From Pseudomonas putida (GTDB taxonomy: Bacteria; Pseudomonadota; Gammaproteobacteria; Pseudomonadales; Pseudomonadaceae), in NCBI RefSeq assembly GCF_002741075.1, contig NZ_CP016634.1:1566501-1630500 (forward strand): a stretch of DNA of 64,000 nucleotides, in the 5' to 3' direction. Below, in pieces: positions 33,832-43,600 of the stretch; within the stretch, counting starts at the first letter, position 1, and every line of letters starts with the position of its first letter. A program made the translations under genes and the position numbers. The notes beneath the pieces were generated by a model. It was given only the letters and a program-made list of their open reading frames with translations, was not told the DNA's origin and made no database searches.

Positions 33832-35160
33832 ATGCGAACCCTCGACGTCCAAGCGATCATCGACAATGCCCGCTTCACGCCCTTTCACTGGATGGTCATG
33901 GCCTGGTGCGGCCTGTTGCTGATCTTCGACGGCTATGACCTGTTCATTTATGGCGTGGTTTTGCCCGTCATCATGAAAGCGTGGGGGCTGACCCCATTAC
34001 AGGCCGGAGCACTGGGCAGCTATGCGCTGTTCGGCATGATGTTCGGCGCCCTGGCATTCGGCAGCCTGGCCGATCGCATCGGCCGCAAGAAGGGCATTGC
34101 CCTGTGCTTTGCGCTGTTTTCCGGGGCGACCATCCTCAATGGCTTTGCCACCAGCCCCGGCGAGTTCGGTATCTACCGCTTCATCGCCGGGCTCGGCTGC
34201 GGCGGCTTGATGCCCAATGCCGTGGCGCTGATGAACGAATACGCGCCCAAGCGCCTGCGCAGCACTTTGGTGGCGATCATGTTCAGCGGGTATTCCCTGG
34301 GCGGCATGCTCTCGGCGGGTGTCGGCATCTACCTGCTGCCACGCTTTGGCTGGGAGTCGATGTTCTTTGCCGCGGCGCTGCCGCTGCTGCTGTTGCCGGT
34401 GATTCTCTACTACCTGCCGGAGTCCATCGGTTTTCTGGTGCGCCAGGGCCGCGTCAAGGAGGCCGGCGCGTTGCTCAAGCGCCTGGATCCAGACTGCGAC
34501 GTGCAGGCGGACGATGTGCTGCAGGTCGTGGAGCGCAAGGCCAAGGGCGCTTCGGTGGCGGCGTTGTTCCGCGAGGGCCTGGCGGTGCGCACCCTGGCAC
34601 TGTGGCTGGCGTTCTTCTGCTGCCTGCTGATGGTGTACGCGCTCAGCTCCTGGCTGCCGAAGCTGATGGCCAATGCCGGCTACAGCCTGGGTTCGAGCCT
34701 GTCGTTCCTGCTGGTGTTGAACTTTGGCGGCATGGCCGGGGCGATCTTCGGCGGCTGGCTGGGGGACCGCTACAACCTGGTCAAGGTCAAGGTGGCGTTC
34801 TTCCTGGCTGCGGCCCTGTCGATCAGCCTTCTGGGTGTGAACAGCCCGATGCCGGTGCTCTATGGGCTGATCTTCATCGCCGGCGCCACCACCATCGGTA
34901 CGCAGATCCTGCTGTATGCCGGCGCGGCTCAGTTGTACGGCCTGTCGGTGCGCTCCACAGGGTTGGGCTGGGCGTCGGGTATCGGCCGCAACGGCGCCAT
35001 CGTCGGCCCGCTGCTGGGCGGTGCGCTGATGGGCATCAACCTGCCGCTGCAACTGAACTTCATCGCTTTTGCCATTCCTGGAGCCATCGCCGCGCTGGCC
35101 ATGGCCGTGCACCTGGCCAGTGGCCGGCGCCACGGCCTGGTCGCGCCTGCCCAGGCCTGA
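33832..35160 (+). CDS. benK: Benzoate MFS transporter BenK
   Basis: The 442-residue protein has 12 membrane segments and the signature of the aromatic acid:H+ symporter family: 'ARFTPFHWMVMAWCGLLLIFDGYDLFIYGVVLPVIM'-like text (starting 'NARFTPFHW') and 'GSLADRIGRKKGIALCFALFSG' between helices 2 and 3. The conserved Asp of 'DGYDLF' and the second loop 'GGWLGDRYNLVKVKV' agree with PcaK/BenK. It imports benzoate with protons. It follows benD by 54 bp, with 'agagagag' upstream of the ATG. Confidence 0.93.
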   Translation: MRTLDVQAIIDNARFTPFHWMVMAWCGLLLIFDGYDLFIYGVVLPVIMKAWGLTPLQAGALGSYALFGMMFGALAFGSLADRIGRKKGIALCFALFSGATILNGFATSPGEFGIYRFIAGLGCGGLMPNAVALMNEYAPKRLRSTLVAIMFSGYSLGGMLSAGVGIYLLPRFGWESMFFAAALPLLLLPVILYYLPESIGFLVRQGRVKEAGALLKRLDPDCDVQADDVLQVVERKAKGASVAALFREGLAVRTLALWLAFFCCLLMVYALSSWLPKLMANAGYSLGSSLSFLLVLNFGGMAGAIFGGWLGDRYNLVKVKVAFFLAAALSISLLGVNSPMPVLYGLIFIAGATTIGTQILLYAGAAQLYGLSVRSTGLGWASGIGRNGAIVGPLLGGALMGINLPLQLNFIAFAIPGAIAALAMAVHLASGRRHGLVAPAQA

Positions 35161-35189
35161 TCGTTCACTGACGCAACTGGAGGCCTTGC

Positions 35190-36311
35190 ATGACAAGCCC
35201 GACTATCGACCGGCTGGAGGCGATCATCGTCGACCTGCCGACCATCCGCCCGCACAAGCTGGCGATGCACACCATGCAGCAGCAGACCCTGGTGATCCTG
35301 CGCCTGCGTTGCAGCGACGGCGTGGAGGGCATCGGCGAGGCCACCACCATCGGCGGGCTGGCCTACGGCTACGAAAGCCCCGAGGGCATCAAGGCCAACA
35401 TCGACGCGCATCTGGCGCCAGCGTTGATCGGCCTGCCGGCGGACAACATCAACGCTGCCATGCTCAAGCTCGACAAACTGGCCAAGGGCAACACCTTCGC
35501 CAAATCCGGTATCGAGAGTGCGCTGCTCGATGCCCAGGGCAAACGCCTGGGGCTGCCAGTCAGCGAACTGCTCGGCGGGCGGGTGCGCGACAGCCTGGAA
35601 GTGGCCTGGACCCTGGCCAGCGGCGACACCGCCCGTGACATCGCCGAGGCCGAGCACATGCTTGAGGTGCGTCGCCATCGGGTGTTCAAGCTCAAGATCG
35701 GGGCCAATCCGGTGGAGCAGGACCTCAAGCACGTGGTGGCGATCAAGCGTGAACTGGGCGATCGCGCCAGCGTGCGGGTGGACGTCAACCAGCACTGGGA
35801 CGAGTCCCAGGCCATCCGCGCCTGCCAGGTGCTTGGCGACAACGGCATCGACTTGATCGAGCAGCCGATCTCGCGCATCAACCGCGCCGGCCAGGTGCGC
35901 CTGAACCAGCGCAGCCCGGCGCCGATCATGGCCGATGAGTCGATCGAAAGCGTCGAGGACGCCTTCAGCCTGGCCGCCGATGGCGCCGCCAGCATCTTCG
36001 CCCTGAAGATCGCCAAGAACGGTGGCCCACGCGCCGTGCTGCGCACCGCGCAGATCGCCGAAGCCGCCGGCATTGCCCTGTACGGCGGGACCATGCTCGA
36101 AGGCTCGATCGGCACCCTGGCCTCGGCCCACGCATTCCTTACCCTGCGTCAGCTGACGTGGGGCACCGAGCTGTTCGGGCCCTTGCTGCTGACCGAAGAG
36201 ATCGTCGCCCAAGCGCCGCAGTACCGCGACTTCCAGCTGCACGTGCCGCGTACGCCGGGGCTGGGCTTGACCTTGGACGAAGCCCGCCTGGCGCGCTTCG
36301 CCCGCCACTGA
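35190..36311 (+). CDS. catB: Muconate cycloisomerase
   Basis: The 373-residue enolase-superfamily enzyme has the KxK base pair Lys167/Lys169 in 'VFKLKIGANP', metal ligands in 'VRVDVNQHWDE', 'DLIEQPISRIN' and 'PIMADESIES', and the second lysine in 'ALKIAKNGGPRAV'. It converts cis,cis-muconate to muconolactone. It starts 29 bp after benK with no intervening repeat, so it appears co-transcribed with the benzoate genes rather than under a CatR promoter; no CatR gene or obvious CatR gap is present. Confidence 0.94.
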   Translation: MTSPTIDRLEAIIVDLPTIRPHKLAMHTMQQQTLVILRLRCSDGVEGIGEATTIGGLAYGYESPEGIKANIDAHLAPALIGLPADNINAAMLKLDKLAKGNTFAKSGIESALLDAQGKRLGLPVSELLGGRVRDSLEVAWTLASGDTARDIAEAEHMLEVRRHRVFKLKIGANPVEQDLKHVVAIKRELGDRASVRVDVNQHWDESQAIRACQVLGDNGIDLIEQPISRINRAGQVRLNQRSPAPIMADESIESVEDAFSLAADGAASIFALKIAKNGGPRAVLRTAQIAEAAGIALYGGTMLEGSIGTLASAHAFLTLRQLTWGTELFGPLLLTEEIVAQAPQYRDFQLHVPRTPGLGLTLDEARLARFARH

Positions 36312-36327
36312 AGGAACTGACACCACC

Positions 36328-36401
36328 CCGTGGGAGCGGGCAGACAACGCGATGGATGTCACCGGCTGTGCCGGTGTTCGCGGCTAAAGCCGCTCCTACA
36401 A
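36328..36401. repeat. REP-like repeat between catB and catC
   Basis: A degenerate REP pair ('gtgggagcgggcagacaac' and 'accggctgtgccggtgttcg' followed by 'cggctaaagccgctcctac') fills the 118-bp gap between catB and catC. The second unit has core 'gcggctaaagccgc', a variant of the usual core. Confidence 0.75.
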
Positions 36402-36429
36402 CGACTTAATCAGACGCGAGGAGAACCCC

Positions 36430-36720
36430 ATGCTGTTCCACGTGAAGATGACCGTGAAGCTGCCAGTCGATATGGACCCGGCCAAGGCCGCGCAACTGAA
36501 GGCTGATGAAAAGGAACTGGCCCAGCGCCTGCAGCGCGAGGGTACCTGGCGCCACCTGTGGCGCATTGCCGGCCACTACGCCAACTACAGCGTGTTCGAC
36601 GTGCCCAGCGTCGAGGCCCTGCACGACACCCTCATGCAGTTGCCGCTGTTCCCCTACATGGACATCGAGGTCGACGGCCTGTGCCGCCACCCCTCGTCGA
36701 TCCATAGCGACGACCGCTGA
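36430..36720 (+). CDS. catC: Muconolactone delta-isomerase
   Basis: The 96-residue protein matches CatC in length and sequence: 'MLFHVKMTVKLPVDMDPAKAAQLKADEKELAQRLQREGTWRHLWRIAGHYANYSVFDVPSVEALHDTLMQLPLFPYMDIEV'. The catalytic acid lies in 'KADEKE'. It forms a decamer of ferredoxin-like subunits and converts muconolactone to 3-oxoadipate enol-lactone. A 'gaggag' ribosome-binding site precedes the ATG. Confidence 0.95.
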   Translation: MLFHVKMTVKLPVDMDPAKAAQLKADEKELAQRLQREGTWRHLWRIAGHYANYSVFDVPSVEALHDTLMQLPLFPYMDIEVDGLCRHPSSIHSDDR

Positions 36721-36759
36721 TTAGAACCCTTTGCACAAGAACAAGATGAGGTACGCATC

Positions 36760-37686
36760 ATGACCGTGAAGATTTCCCATACTGCCAAGATCCAGGCGTT
36801 CTTCCAGGAAGCCGCAGGCTACGGCAACGACGACGGCAACCCGCGCATCAAGCGCATCATCCAGCGCGTATTGCAGGACACCGCCCGCTTGATCGAGGAC
36901 CTGGAGATCACTGAAGACGAGTTCTGGCTCGCCGTTGACTACCTCAATCGCCTGGGCGGACGCGGTGAGGCCGGGTTGCTGGTGGCAGGCCTGGGCCTGG
37001 AGCATTTCCTCGACCTGCTGCAGGACGCCAAGGATACCGAGGTAGGTTTGACCGGTGGCACGCCGCGCACCATCGAAGGCCCGCTGTATGTCGCCGGTGC
37101 GCCGATCGCCCAAGGTGAAGTGCGCATGGACGACGGCAGCGAAGAGGGCGTGGCCACGGTGATGTTCCTCGAAGGCCAGGTGCTCGACCCGCAAGGCCAG
37201 CCGGTGGCAGGCGCCACGGTCGATCTGTGGCATGCCAATACCCGCGGCACCTATTCGTTCTTCGACCAGAGCCAGTCGCAGTACAACCTGCGCCGGCGCA
37301 TCGTCACCGACGCCCAGGGCCGCTACCGCGCCCGCTCCATCGTGCCGTCGGGCTACGGCTGCGACCCGCAGGGGCCGACCCAGGAGTGCCTGGACTTGCT
37401 GGGCCGCCATGGCCAGCGCCCGGCGCACATCCACTGCTTCATCTCTGCGCCGGGCTATCGCCACCTGACCACCCAGATCAACCTGGCGGGTGACCAGTAC
37501 CTGTGGGACGACTTCGCCTACGCCACCCGTGAGGGGCTGGTCGGTGAGATCACGTTCCGCGAGGACGGCGCGCGGGGTGTGCAAGGGCGGTATGCCGAGC
37601 TTTCGTTCGACTTCCAGTTGCAGAAGGCCGTGGACAGCGAAGCCGAGCAACGTAGCAGCCGGCCGCGGGCGTTGCAGCAGGCTTGA
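36760..37686 (+). CDS. catA: Catechol 1,2-dioxygenase
   Basis: The 308-residue intradiol dioxygenase has an N-terminal helical dimer domain (residues 1-100) followed by the catalytic beta sandwich. Fe(III) ligands include His223 and His225 in 'RPAHIHCFI' and tyrosines in 'GTYSFF...' and 'RSIVPSGYGCD'. 'GPLYVAGAP' is the usual substrate-site segment. It opens catechol to cis,cis-muconate. It is third in a catBCA order, 39 bp after catC. No second catA copy was found in the window; in P. putida KT2440 the ben cluster carries only a catA2 at this place. Confidence 0.95.
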   Translation: MTVKISHTAKIQAFFQEAAGYGNDDGNPRIKRIIQRVLQDTARLIEDLEITEDEFWLAVDYLNRLGGRGEAGLLVAGLGLEHFLDLLQDAKDTEVGLTGGTPRTIEGPLYVAGAPIAQGEVRMDDGSEEGVATVMFLEGQVLDPQGQPVAGATVDLWHANTRGTYSFFDQSQSQYNLRRRIVTDAQGRYRARSIVPSGYGCDPQGPTQECLDLLGRHGQRPAHIHCFISAPGYRHLTTQINLAGDQYLWDDFAYATREGLVGEITFREDGARGVQGRYAELSFDFQLQKAVDSEAEQRSSRPRALQQA

Positions 37687-37702
37687 TACACCGAGGTGTC
37701 CT

Positions 37703-37940
37703 CTTCGCGGGTAAACCCGCTCCCACAGGGACGGTGTCGCTGTCGCCACCCAGGCCTCCACCCTTGTTGAGGTTGCTGTGGGAGCGGGTTTACCCGCGAA
37801 GAAAGCACCGCAGAAGCAGCGCCAGCCTGCGATGAAGTCAACGGACAGCGCTGTTGAGAGGTTGGCGCGGACCCTGTGGGAGCGGGTTTACCCGCGAAGA
37901 AAGCACCGCAGAACCGGCGCCAGCCTGCGATGAAGGCAAC
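37703..37940. repeat. Three REP units with a 66-bp direct repeat between catA and benE
   Basis: REP units lie at 37703-37730, 37777-37803 and 37875-37900. The second and third are embedded in a direct repeat of 66 bp (37777-37842 and 37875-37940, 98 bp apart, about 62 of 66 identical), including the shared tail 'gaaagcaccgcagaa' and 'gccagcctgcgatgaa'. The array fills nearly all of the 304-bp gap; no gene is hidden there. Confidence 0.9.
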
Positions 37941-37990
37941 ACAAAACACGTGCCAGCCACCAAGGCCGGCCAGAGCTTGCGAGAGGTCCT

Positions 37991-39190
37991 ATGAAAGACC
38001 TGTTCAACGATTGCTCCGTGTCGGCCGTTGTCGCCGGCATGATCGCGACGATGATTTCCTACGCCGGACCCTTGGTGATCATTTTCCATGCGGCCGAAGC
38101 CGGAGGGCTTTCCCACGATGTGCTGTCTTCGTGGGTCTGGGCGGTGTCCATGGGCAGCGCGGTGCTGGGGGCATGGCTGAGCCTGCGCTATCGGGTACCG
38201 GTGGTGATCGCCTGGTCGATCCCAGGCTCGGCGCTGCTGGTCACCGCCTTGCCGGAGTTGGGCCTGGAGCAGGCCATCGGCGCCTACCTGGTGGCGAATC
38301 TGGTGTTGCTGGTGATCGGCATCAGTGGTGCCTTCGACCGCATCATCGCTCACCTGCCGGGCTCCATTGCCGCCGGCATGCAGGCCGGGATTCTGTTCAG
38401 TTTCGGCACCGAGGTGTTTCGTGCGCTGCCGGTCCAGCCGACGCTGGTGCTGGCGATGTTCGCCACTTACGTGTTGATGCGCGTGCGCCAACCGCGCTAT
38501 GCGGTGGCGGCGGTGCTGCTGGTCGGCGCGTTCGTCACGGTGCTCAGCGGTCAGTTTCGCAGTGACGCGCTGGTGCTGGAACTCGCCTCGCCCCGCTTGA
38601 TCGCCCCGCAGTTCAGCGTCACGGCCCTGTTCAGCCTGGCGTTGCCCCTGGTGCTGGTGGCCCTGACCGGGCAGTTCATGCCCGGCATGGCGGTATTACG
38701 CAATGCCGGTTACGCCGTGCCCGCCAGCCCATTGATCAGCACCAGCGCCCTGGGGGGCGCCTTGCTCGCGCCCTTTGGCTGTCATGGGCTGAACCTGGCG
38801 GCGGTCACTGCGAGCCTGTGCACGGGCCGTGAAGCGCATGAAGATCCACGCCGACGTTATGTGGCGGCGGTGTCCGGCAGCGTGCTTTACCTGCTGCTGG
38901 GAATCGCCGGCGCCACCTTGATGTCGTTGTTCGCCGCCTTTCCCGCCGCGCTCATTGCCGCACTGGCGGGCCTGGCCCTGTACGGCGCGATCAGCGAGGC
39001 CTTGGCCAGGAGCCTGTCCGAACCGGCTGAACGCGACGCGGGGCTGTTCACCTTTCTGGTGACCGCCTCCGGCGTGTCCTTCCTGGGGCTGTCGGCGGCG
39101 TTCTGGGGCCTGTTGTTCGGGCTTGCCGCCCACGCCTTGCCACACCTGCGCCGACCCCGTGCCCACACGGCCTTGCGCCGCGCCCGCTGA
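37991..39190 (+). CDS. benE: Benzoate/H+ symporter BenE
   Basis: The 399-residue membrane protein has about 12 hydrophobic helices and BenE-family landmarks: '[48 protein letters not shown]', '[37 protein letters not shown]' and '[16 protein letters not shown]'. The '[27 protein letters not shown]' segment is characteristic. It is a second benzoate permease of the inner membrane. It is separated from catA by the REP array and so may be expressed at a lower level or from its own promoter. Confidence 0.93.
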   Translation: MKDLFNDCSVSAVVAGMIATMISYAGPLVIIFHAAEAGGLSHDVLSSWVWAVSMGSAVLGAWLSLRYRVPVVIAWSIPGSALLVTALPELGLEQAIGAYLVANLVLLVIGISGAFDRIIAHLPGSIAAGMQAGILFSFGTEVFRALPVQPTLVLAMFATYVLMRVRQPRYAVAAVLLVGAFVTVLSGQFRSDALVLELASPRLIAPQFSVTALFSLALPLVLVALTGQFMPGMAVLRNAGYAVPASPLISTSALGGALLAPFGCHGLNLAAVTASLCTGREAHEDPRRRYVAAVSGSVLYLLLGIAGATLMSLFAAFPAALIAALAGLALYGAISEALARSLSEPAERDAGLFTFLVTASGVSFLGLSAAFWGLLFGLAAHALPHLRRPRAHTALRRAR

Positions 39191-39267
39191 AAGAGGAGAG
39201 CGATCACTCGATACCCACGCGTTCCCAGCGCTTTACCCATAAAAACAAGATCAAAGAGAGCTTCGGA

Positions 39268-40518
39268 ATGAACCACACCCCTTGCGTCGCCCTGGGCATC
39301 ACCTTGCTCAGCCAACCCCTGCTGGCCTCTGAAAACGGCTTTTTCGAGGATGCCAAGGCCAGCCTGAGCGCCCGCAACTATTACTTCAGCCGCGACTATT
39401 CGGACATCGTCGGGGCCAATCAGCAGTCCAAGGCCGAGGAGTGGGCCCAGGGCTTCATCCTCGACTTCAAGTCCGGCTACACCCCCGGCACCGTGGGGTT
39501 CGGTATGGATGCCCTGGGCCTGCTGGGCATCAAGCTCGACAGCAGCCCGGACCGCGTCAACACCGGGCTGTTGCCGGTGCACAGCGATGGCCGCGCGGCG
39601 GATGAGTACAGCCGTCTGGCACCGACCTTCAAGGCGCGTCTATCCAAGACCGAGCTGCGCGTCGGTGAATTGCAGCCCAACCTGCCGGTGCTCACCTTCA
39701 GTGACATTCGCCTGCTGCCACCCACCTACCAGGGCGTGAACCTGAGCTCGACCGAGCTGGCGGGCCTGACGCTGCAGGCCGGGCACCTCACCTCCAGTCA
39801 CCTGCGCAATGAGGCCGGCGACGACAAGATGATCGCCATGCTCGGTCATGTACCCATGCGCCAGGCACAGAGCGATGCGTTCAACTATGTTGGCGGCGAC
39901 TACGCCTTCAACGACAACCAAAGCAGCGCGAGCCTCTGGTACGGCCAGCTGGAGGACATCTATGAACAGGGCTTCGTCGGCCTCAAGCACAGCAAGCCTG
40001 TGGGCGATTGGGTGCTGAGCGCCAACCTGGGCTACTTCACGGCGCGCGAGGACGGCGATGCACTGTTGGGCAACATCGATAACCAGGCGTTCTTTTCGTT
40101 GTTCACCGTCCGGCAGGGTGGGCACAGTTTCCATGTCGGCTACCAGGGCATCTATGGTGACAGCCCATTCCCACGGGTGTTCGCCAACATCTCGCCGCTG
40201 GGCAACGAGGTGCCGACCTATGAGTTCGCCTACACCGACGAACGCTCCTATCAGGCGCGCTACGACTACAACTTCGCCGCCCTGAGCATCCCCGGGCTCA
40301 CCGCCACCGTGCGCTACATCACCGGTAACAACGTGGATACCGGCCAAGGTTACGAGGGCAAGGACCGCGAGCGTGACATCGACCTGGGCTATGCCGTGCA
40401 GGGAGGGCTGTTCAAGGGGTTGGGGGTTCGTGTGCGCAATGCCATGGCACGCTCCAACTACCGCAGTGACATCGATGAGAACCGCCTGATCCTGGTGTAC
40501 ACCTGGCAATTGTTCTAA
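39268..40518 (+). CDS. benF: OprD-family outer-membrane porin BenF
   Basis: The 416-residue porin has a signal peptide ([21 protein letters not shown]) and an 18-strand OprD-type barrel: '[20 protein letters not shown]', '[34 protein letters not shown]', '[27 protein letters not shown]', and a terminal strand ending 'VYTWQLF'. It belongs to the aromatic acid subgroup (BenF/OpdK) and lets benzoate cross the outer membrane. Its position at the end of the ben-cat cluster supports the name. Confidence 0.92.
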   Translation: MNHTPCVALGITLLSQPLLASENGFFEDAKASLSARNYYFSRDYSDIVGANQQSKAEEWAQGFILDFKSGYTPGTVGFGMDALGLLGIKLDSSPDRVNTGLLPVHSDGRAADEYSRLAPTFKARLSKTELRVGELQPNLPVLTFSDIRLLPPTYQGVNLSSTELAGLTLQAGHLTSSHLRNEAGDDKMIAMLGHVPMRQAQSDAFNYVGGDYAFNDNQSSASLWYGQLEDIYEQGFVGLKHSKPVGDWVLSANLGYFTAREDGDALLGNIDNQAFFSLFTVRQGGHSFHVGYQGIYGDSPFPRVFANISPLGNEVPTYEFAYTDERSYQARYDYNFAALSIPGLTATVRYITGNNVDTGQGYEGKDRERDIDLGYAVQGGLFKGLGVRVRNAMARSNYRSDIDENRLILVYTWQLF

Positions 40519-40532
40519 TCAGCAGCGCGCGT

Positions 40533-40552
40533 CCACAGGCTTGTTCCTGTGG
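40533..40552. terminator. Hairpin after benF
   Basis: CCACAGG-CTTGTT-CCTGTGG is a perfect 7-bp stem starting 15 bp past the benF stop codon. It is a candidate end of the ben-cat transcript, although no T-run follows. Confidence 0.5.
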
Positions 40553-40655
40553 GCGTGCCAGTGTCCAGCAACGCGTTTCAAACCAAGCAATATGTAGGGG
40601 TTCTGGCGCCAAGTCGGTCTTTATCCTGCGTGGCTCACCCATCAGGAGCCCCGTC

Positions 40656-43600
40656 ATGCCCCACGTTCTGGACCACAAACACGCCGTGGCAATGCAGTTC
40701 GCCAGCCGCCCGACCCTGCGTCAGGTGGCTGGCCAGCAGATCATGAAAGTGATGATCGAGCGCTATCCACTGATCGCCAGCCAAAGGCCGGAGCTGACCA
40801 GTGCCGAAGCGTTCAAAGTGATGATTCCCAAACCAGGAGGGTTCTGGTCGGTCCGCTCGTTCGTCGACTACGTGCTCCAGGCGTGGCTGGAGGGTGAGCG
40901 ACTGGACTTTTCCTTCGTGGACGGCCTGGATTACCGCCTGAGCCTCGAAGTGCCGTCGCGTTTCTATGCCATCAAAGACCCACGCAAAACCGCCGATGGC
41001 GATCGGATCAAGCTCGAAGACCTCGGTGACGCCCTCAATGAGCTGCTTGAACTGTTCGAGGAGCTGTTTTGTCAGGCGCAGGTCGACTATTGGCGTGAAG
41101 ATGCCAACGCAGGCGTCAGCCGCGACCGGTGGTTGCAGCAGACGGTGAAGTCCGTCTTGCTGGAAAACCTGGCGCTGCAGAATCTGGACGCTGAGCAACA
41201 GACCTGTATTCGGGACCTGCTCGCGATCGGCGCACAATCGGCGGGCGTGTGCATTGTGGAGGTGCACATGAAGAAGGGAGGCCAGGCATTCTCCCGGTTG
41301 CTGCCCAACCTGCTGGTGATGGCCGAGAACGATGCGCGCAAGGTGTTTCTCTGGTGCGCGCCGTCCAGCGTGATCCAGGCATTCGACTCGCTCGGTGCCT
41401 TTGCCCAGGCGCTGCAAGACGAACTGGCCGACGCCTATGACTTCGATACGCTCACCTGGGACCGTCACGAGCTGGCCGGGGACGTATTCGGCCAATGGGC
41501 TGCGGCGATGCTGGAGGCATTGCTGGCCGCTGCACGCCGGCTACAGCACACGCAGTTGACCAACGTCGACGAAGCTGAGCAGGTGCTGGCTGCGCTGACG
41601 GACCCCTCGCAGTATTTCATCGAAGGGTATCGAGTTGCGACCGACACCCACCTGTCGTTGCCCAGCGAGGTGCAAAACGCATCGCACGAGGACAGCTTCG
41701 CCGATCAATGTGCCCTGTTCGACCTGGCACTGGCGCAGGCACGGAGTCAAGGCGTCTCGGCCCTGGCGGACGTGCTCTCCCTGCATGCCTACGCCAGCCA
41801 GCGTCTGCGCGAGCAATTGCTCAAGGACCACCCGATCGATGCCAACTACTTTCCCGACGACCTCGACCTGACGCTCACAATGGCCCATGGCACGCCCGGT
41901 GGCGCCGGGGTAGGGGTGGGCGATGGAAGCGTGGAGCGGCGCAGCATGACCCTGACCGAGTTCGCGATCGGCAATCTGAGCTCGCTGCAGGGCGCTCAGC
42001 TGACAGGCATCACGCACCGTGAAGGGCAACTGATCATGGATTGGATGACCATCGACTACGCCAAGTCGCTGGTGCAGCGGGTGGACATCGGCGCGCATTA
42101 TCCGACCTATGTCGCGAAGTGCCTGGATGACCCCGCAACGCGCGAGCAGAGGGTTGAACGGTTTGCCCGGGAATGGCGTTGCGGGTTGTTGTTCAGCGCT
42201 CTGTCGGCCAAGCGCGATGGCAGCCTGGACGAAGAGGCCTTGCAATGCGTCGTGGACTACTGCCGTGGTGATGTCGACGAAACGCTGCCCGCCACGATGT
42301 TGATGCCATTGGCATTCAAGCGTGAACCCGAGGCGAAGGCTGAGGATCGGGTCGGCGGGATGTATGTGCTGTTCTGCGCCCAACCGTCACGGGTGCTGCT
42401 GTACAGGCCGCTCTATGCCGACGCGCCACTGATGATGTTCAGCAGCCTCGACACCATGATGCAGGCCATTCGACAGAAAGGTTCGCTACAGGACAGTGTC
42501 CTGCAATGGCTGGCAGCCGATGCGCGGCCGGTGTATGCCCACGGCGGTTTTCATGAGCCTCACCTGATACGACCGATCCTTGATACCTCGCTGACACTTG
42601 CGCCTGTGAAACCTGTCAAGTTCGCCCCTCAGTATTGGCGCATCGACGTCGATGCCAAGCTCTACCAGGCCAACCGTGATCTGTTGGTCGAACTGGCCGA
42701 CCGCCAGTCGGTATCCAACGCTGAAAGTCGCTGGGCGATCCTTGCCCAAGGGGCGTGGCTGCTGTTCGACGTGGCCACGCTGTTCTTGCGTGGGCCGGTG
42801 GCGACGGTCGCTTGGGTGATCCAGGCCATCAATGCCGTGAGCAACGATGTGGCGGCGTTGAGCAGCGCCAGCGCGTTCTCGCGCTCCAGCGCCGTGGTGG
42901 ATCTGCTGTTGAACGCTTCGATGGCACTGATGCACCAGCATTTGCCGACCCAGGCATCGACGGTCACGCCCCGAACGCGGCAGGCGCCGGCGTTTGCACA
43001 GCACAGGCTGCCGCAGCCGACCGTACAGGTGGCATCGATCGAACGCGTGCAAGGTAAAGTGGGGCTACCGGGGTCATTGGGGCGCTTGAACACGCAGTTG
43101 GACTTCTCCTGGCGAGGTGCCCATGGCCTGAACGTGCTGCCAGCCGAGCGCCGGCAGGCACTTCTGGCGATGCGCTCAAGTGTGTCCCTGGGTAAGCAGC
43201 CGATCATCACCACCGGAGCCCATCAGGGGTTGTACGAGATTGCTGGTCGTCATTACCTGTCGTTCGCAGGGGATGTCTATCAGGCGCAGGTGAGCGAGGA
43301 CGGTATTCGCATCATGGACCCGGCCGGCGGCGAGGGCCCGCAGATGACCTTCATCGAGGAGAGCTGGCGGATCGACCATGCGCTGCAGCTGCGCGGTGGC
43401 ATGCCCAAGAGCCGTGTGCAGAAACTCCGGGAGAACAACGAGGCATTGGTCCAAGCACTGCGCCTTCAGGACCAAAGCCTGACCGAGAAGCACAACAACC
43501 TGACCACCGCCGTGGAAAAGCACCGCAAGTTGTTGAGCGAGAAAGACCAACGCATCGAGCATTTGGAGGCGATGGCGGACCGTGATGCGTTGACCGAGCG

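Noticed and set aside
37703..37940. CRISPR-like array
   Set aside because: The repeats are palindromic REP units in mixed orientation with irregular spacing, occur all over the window, and there is no cas gene.
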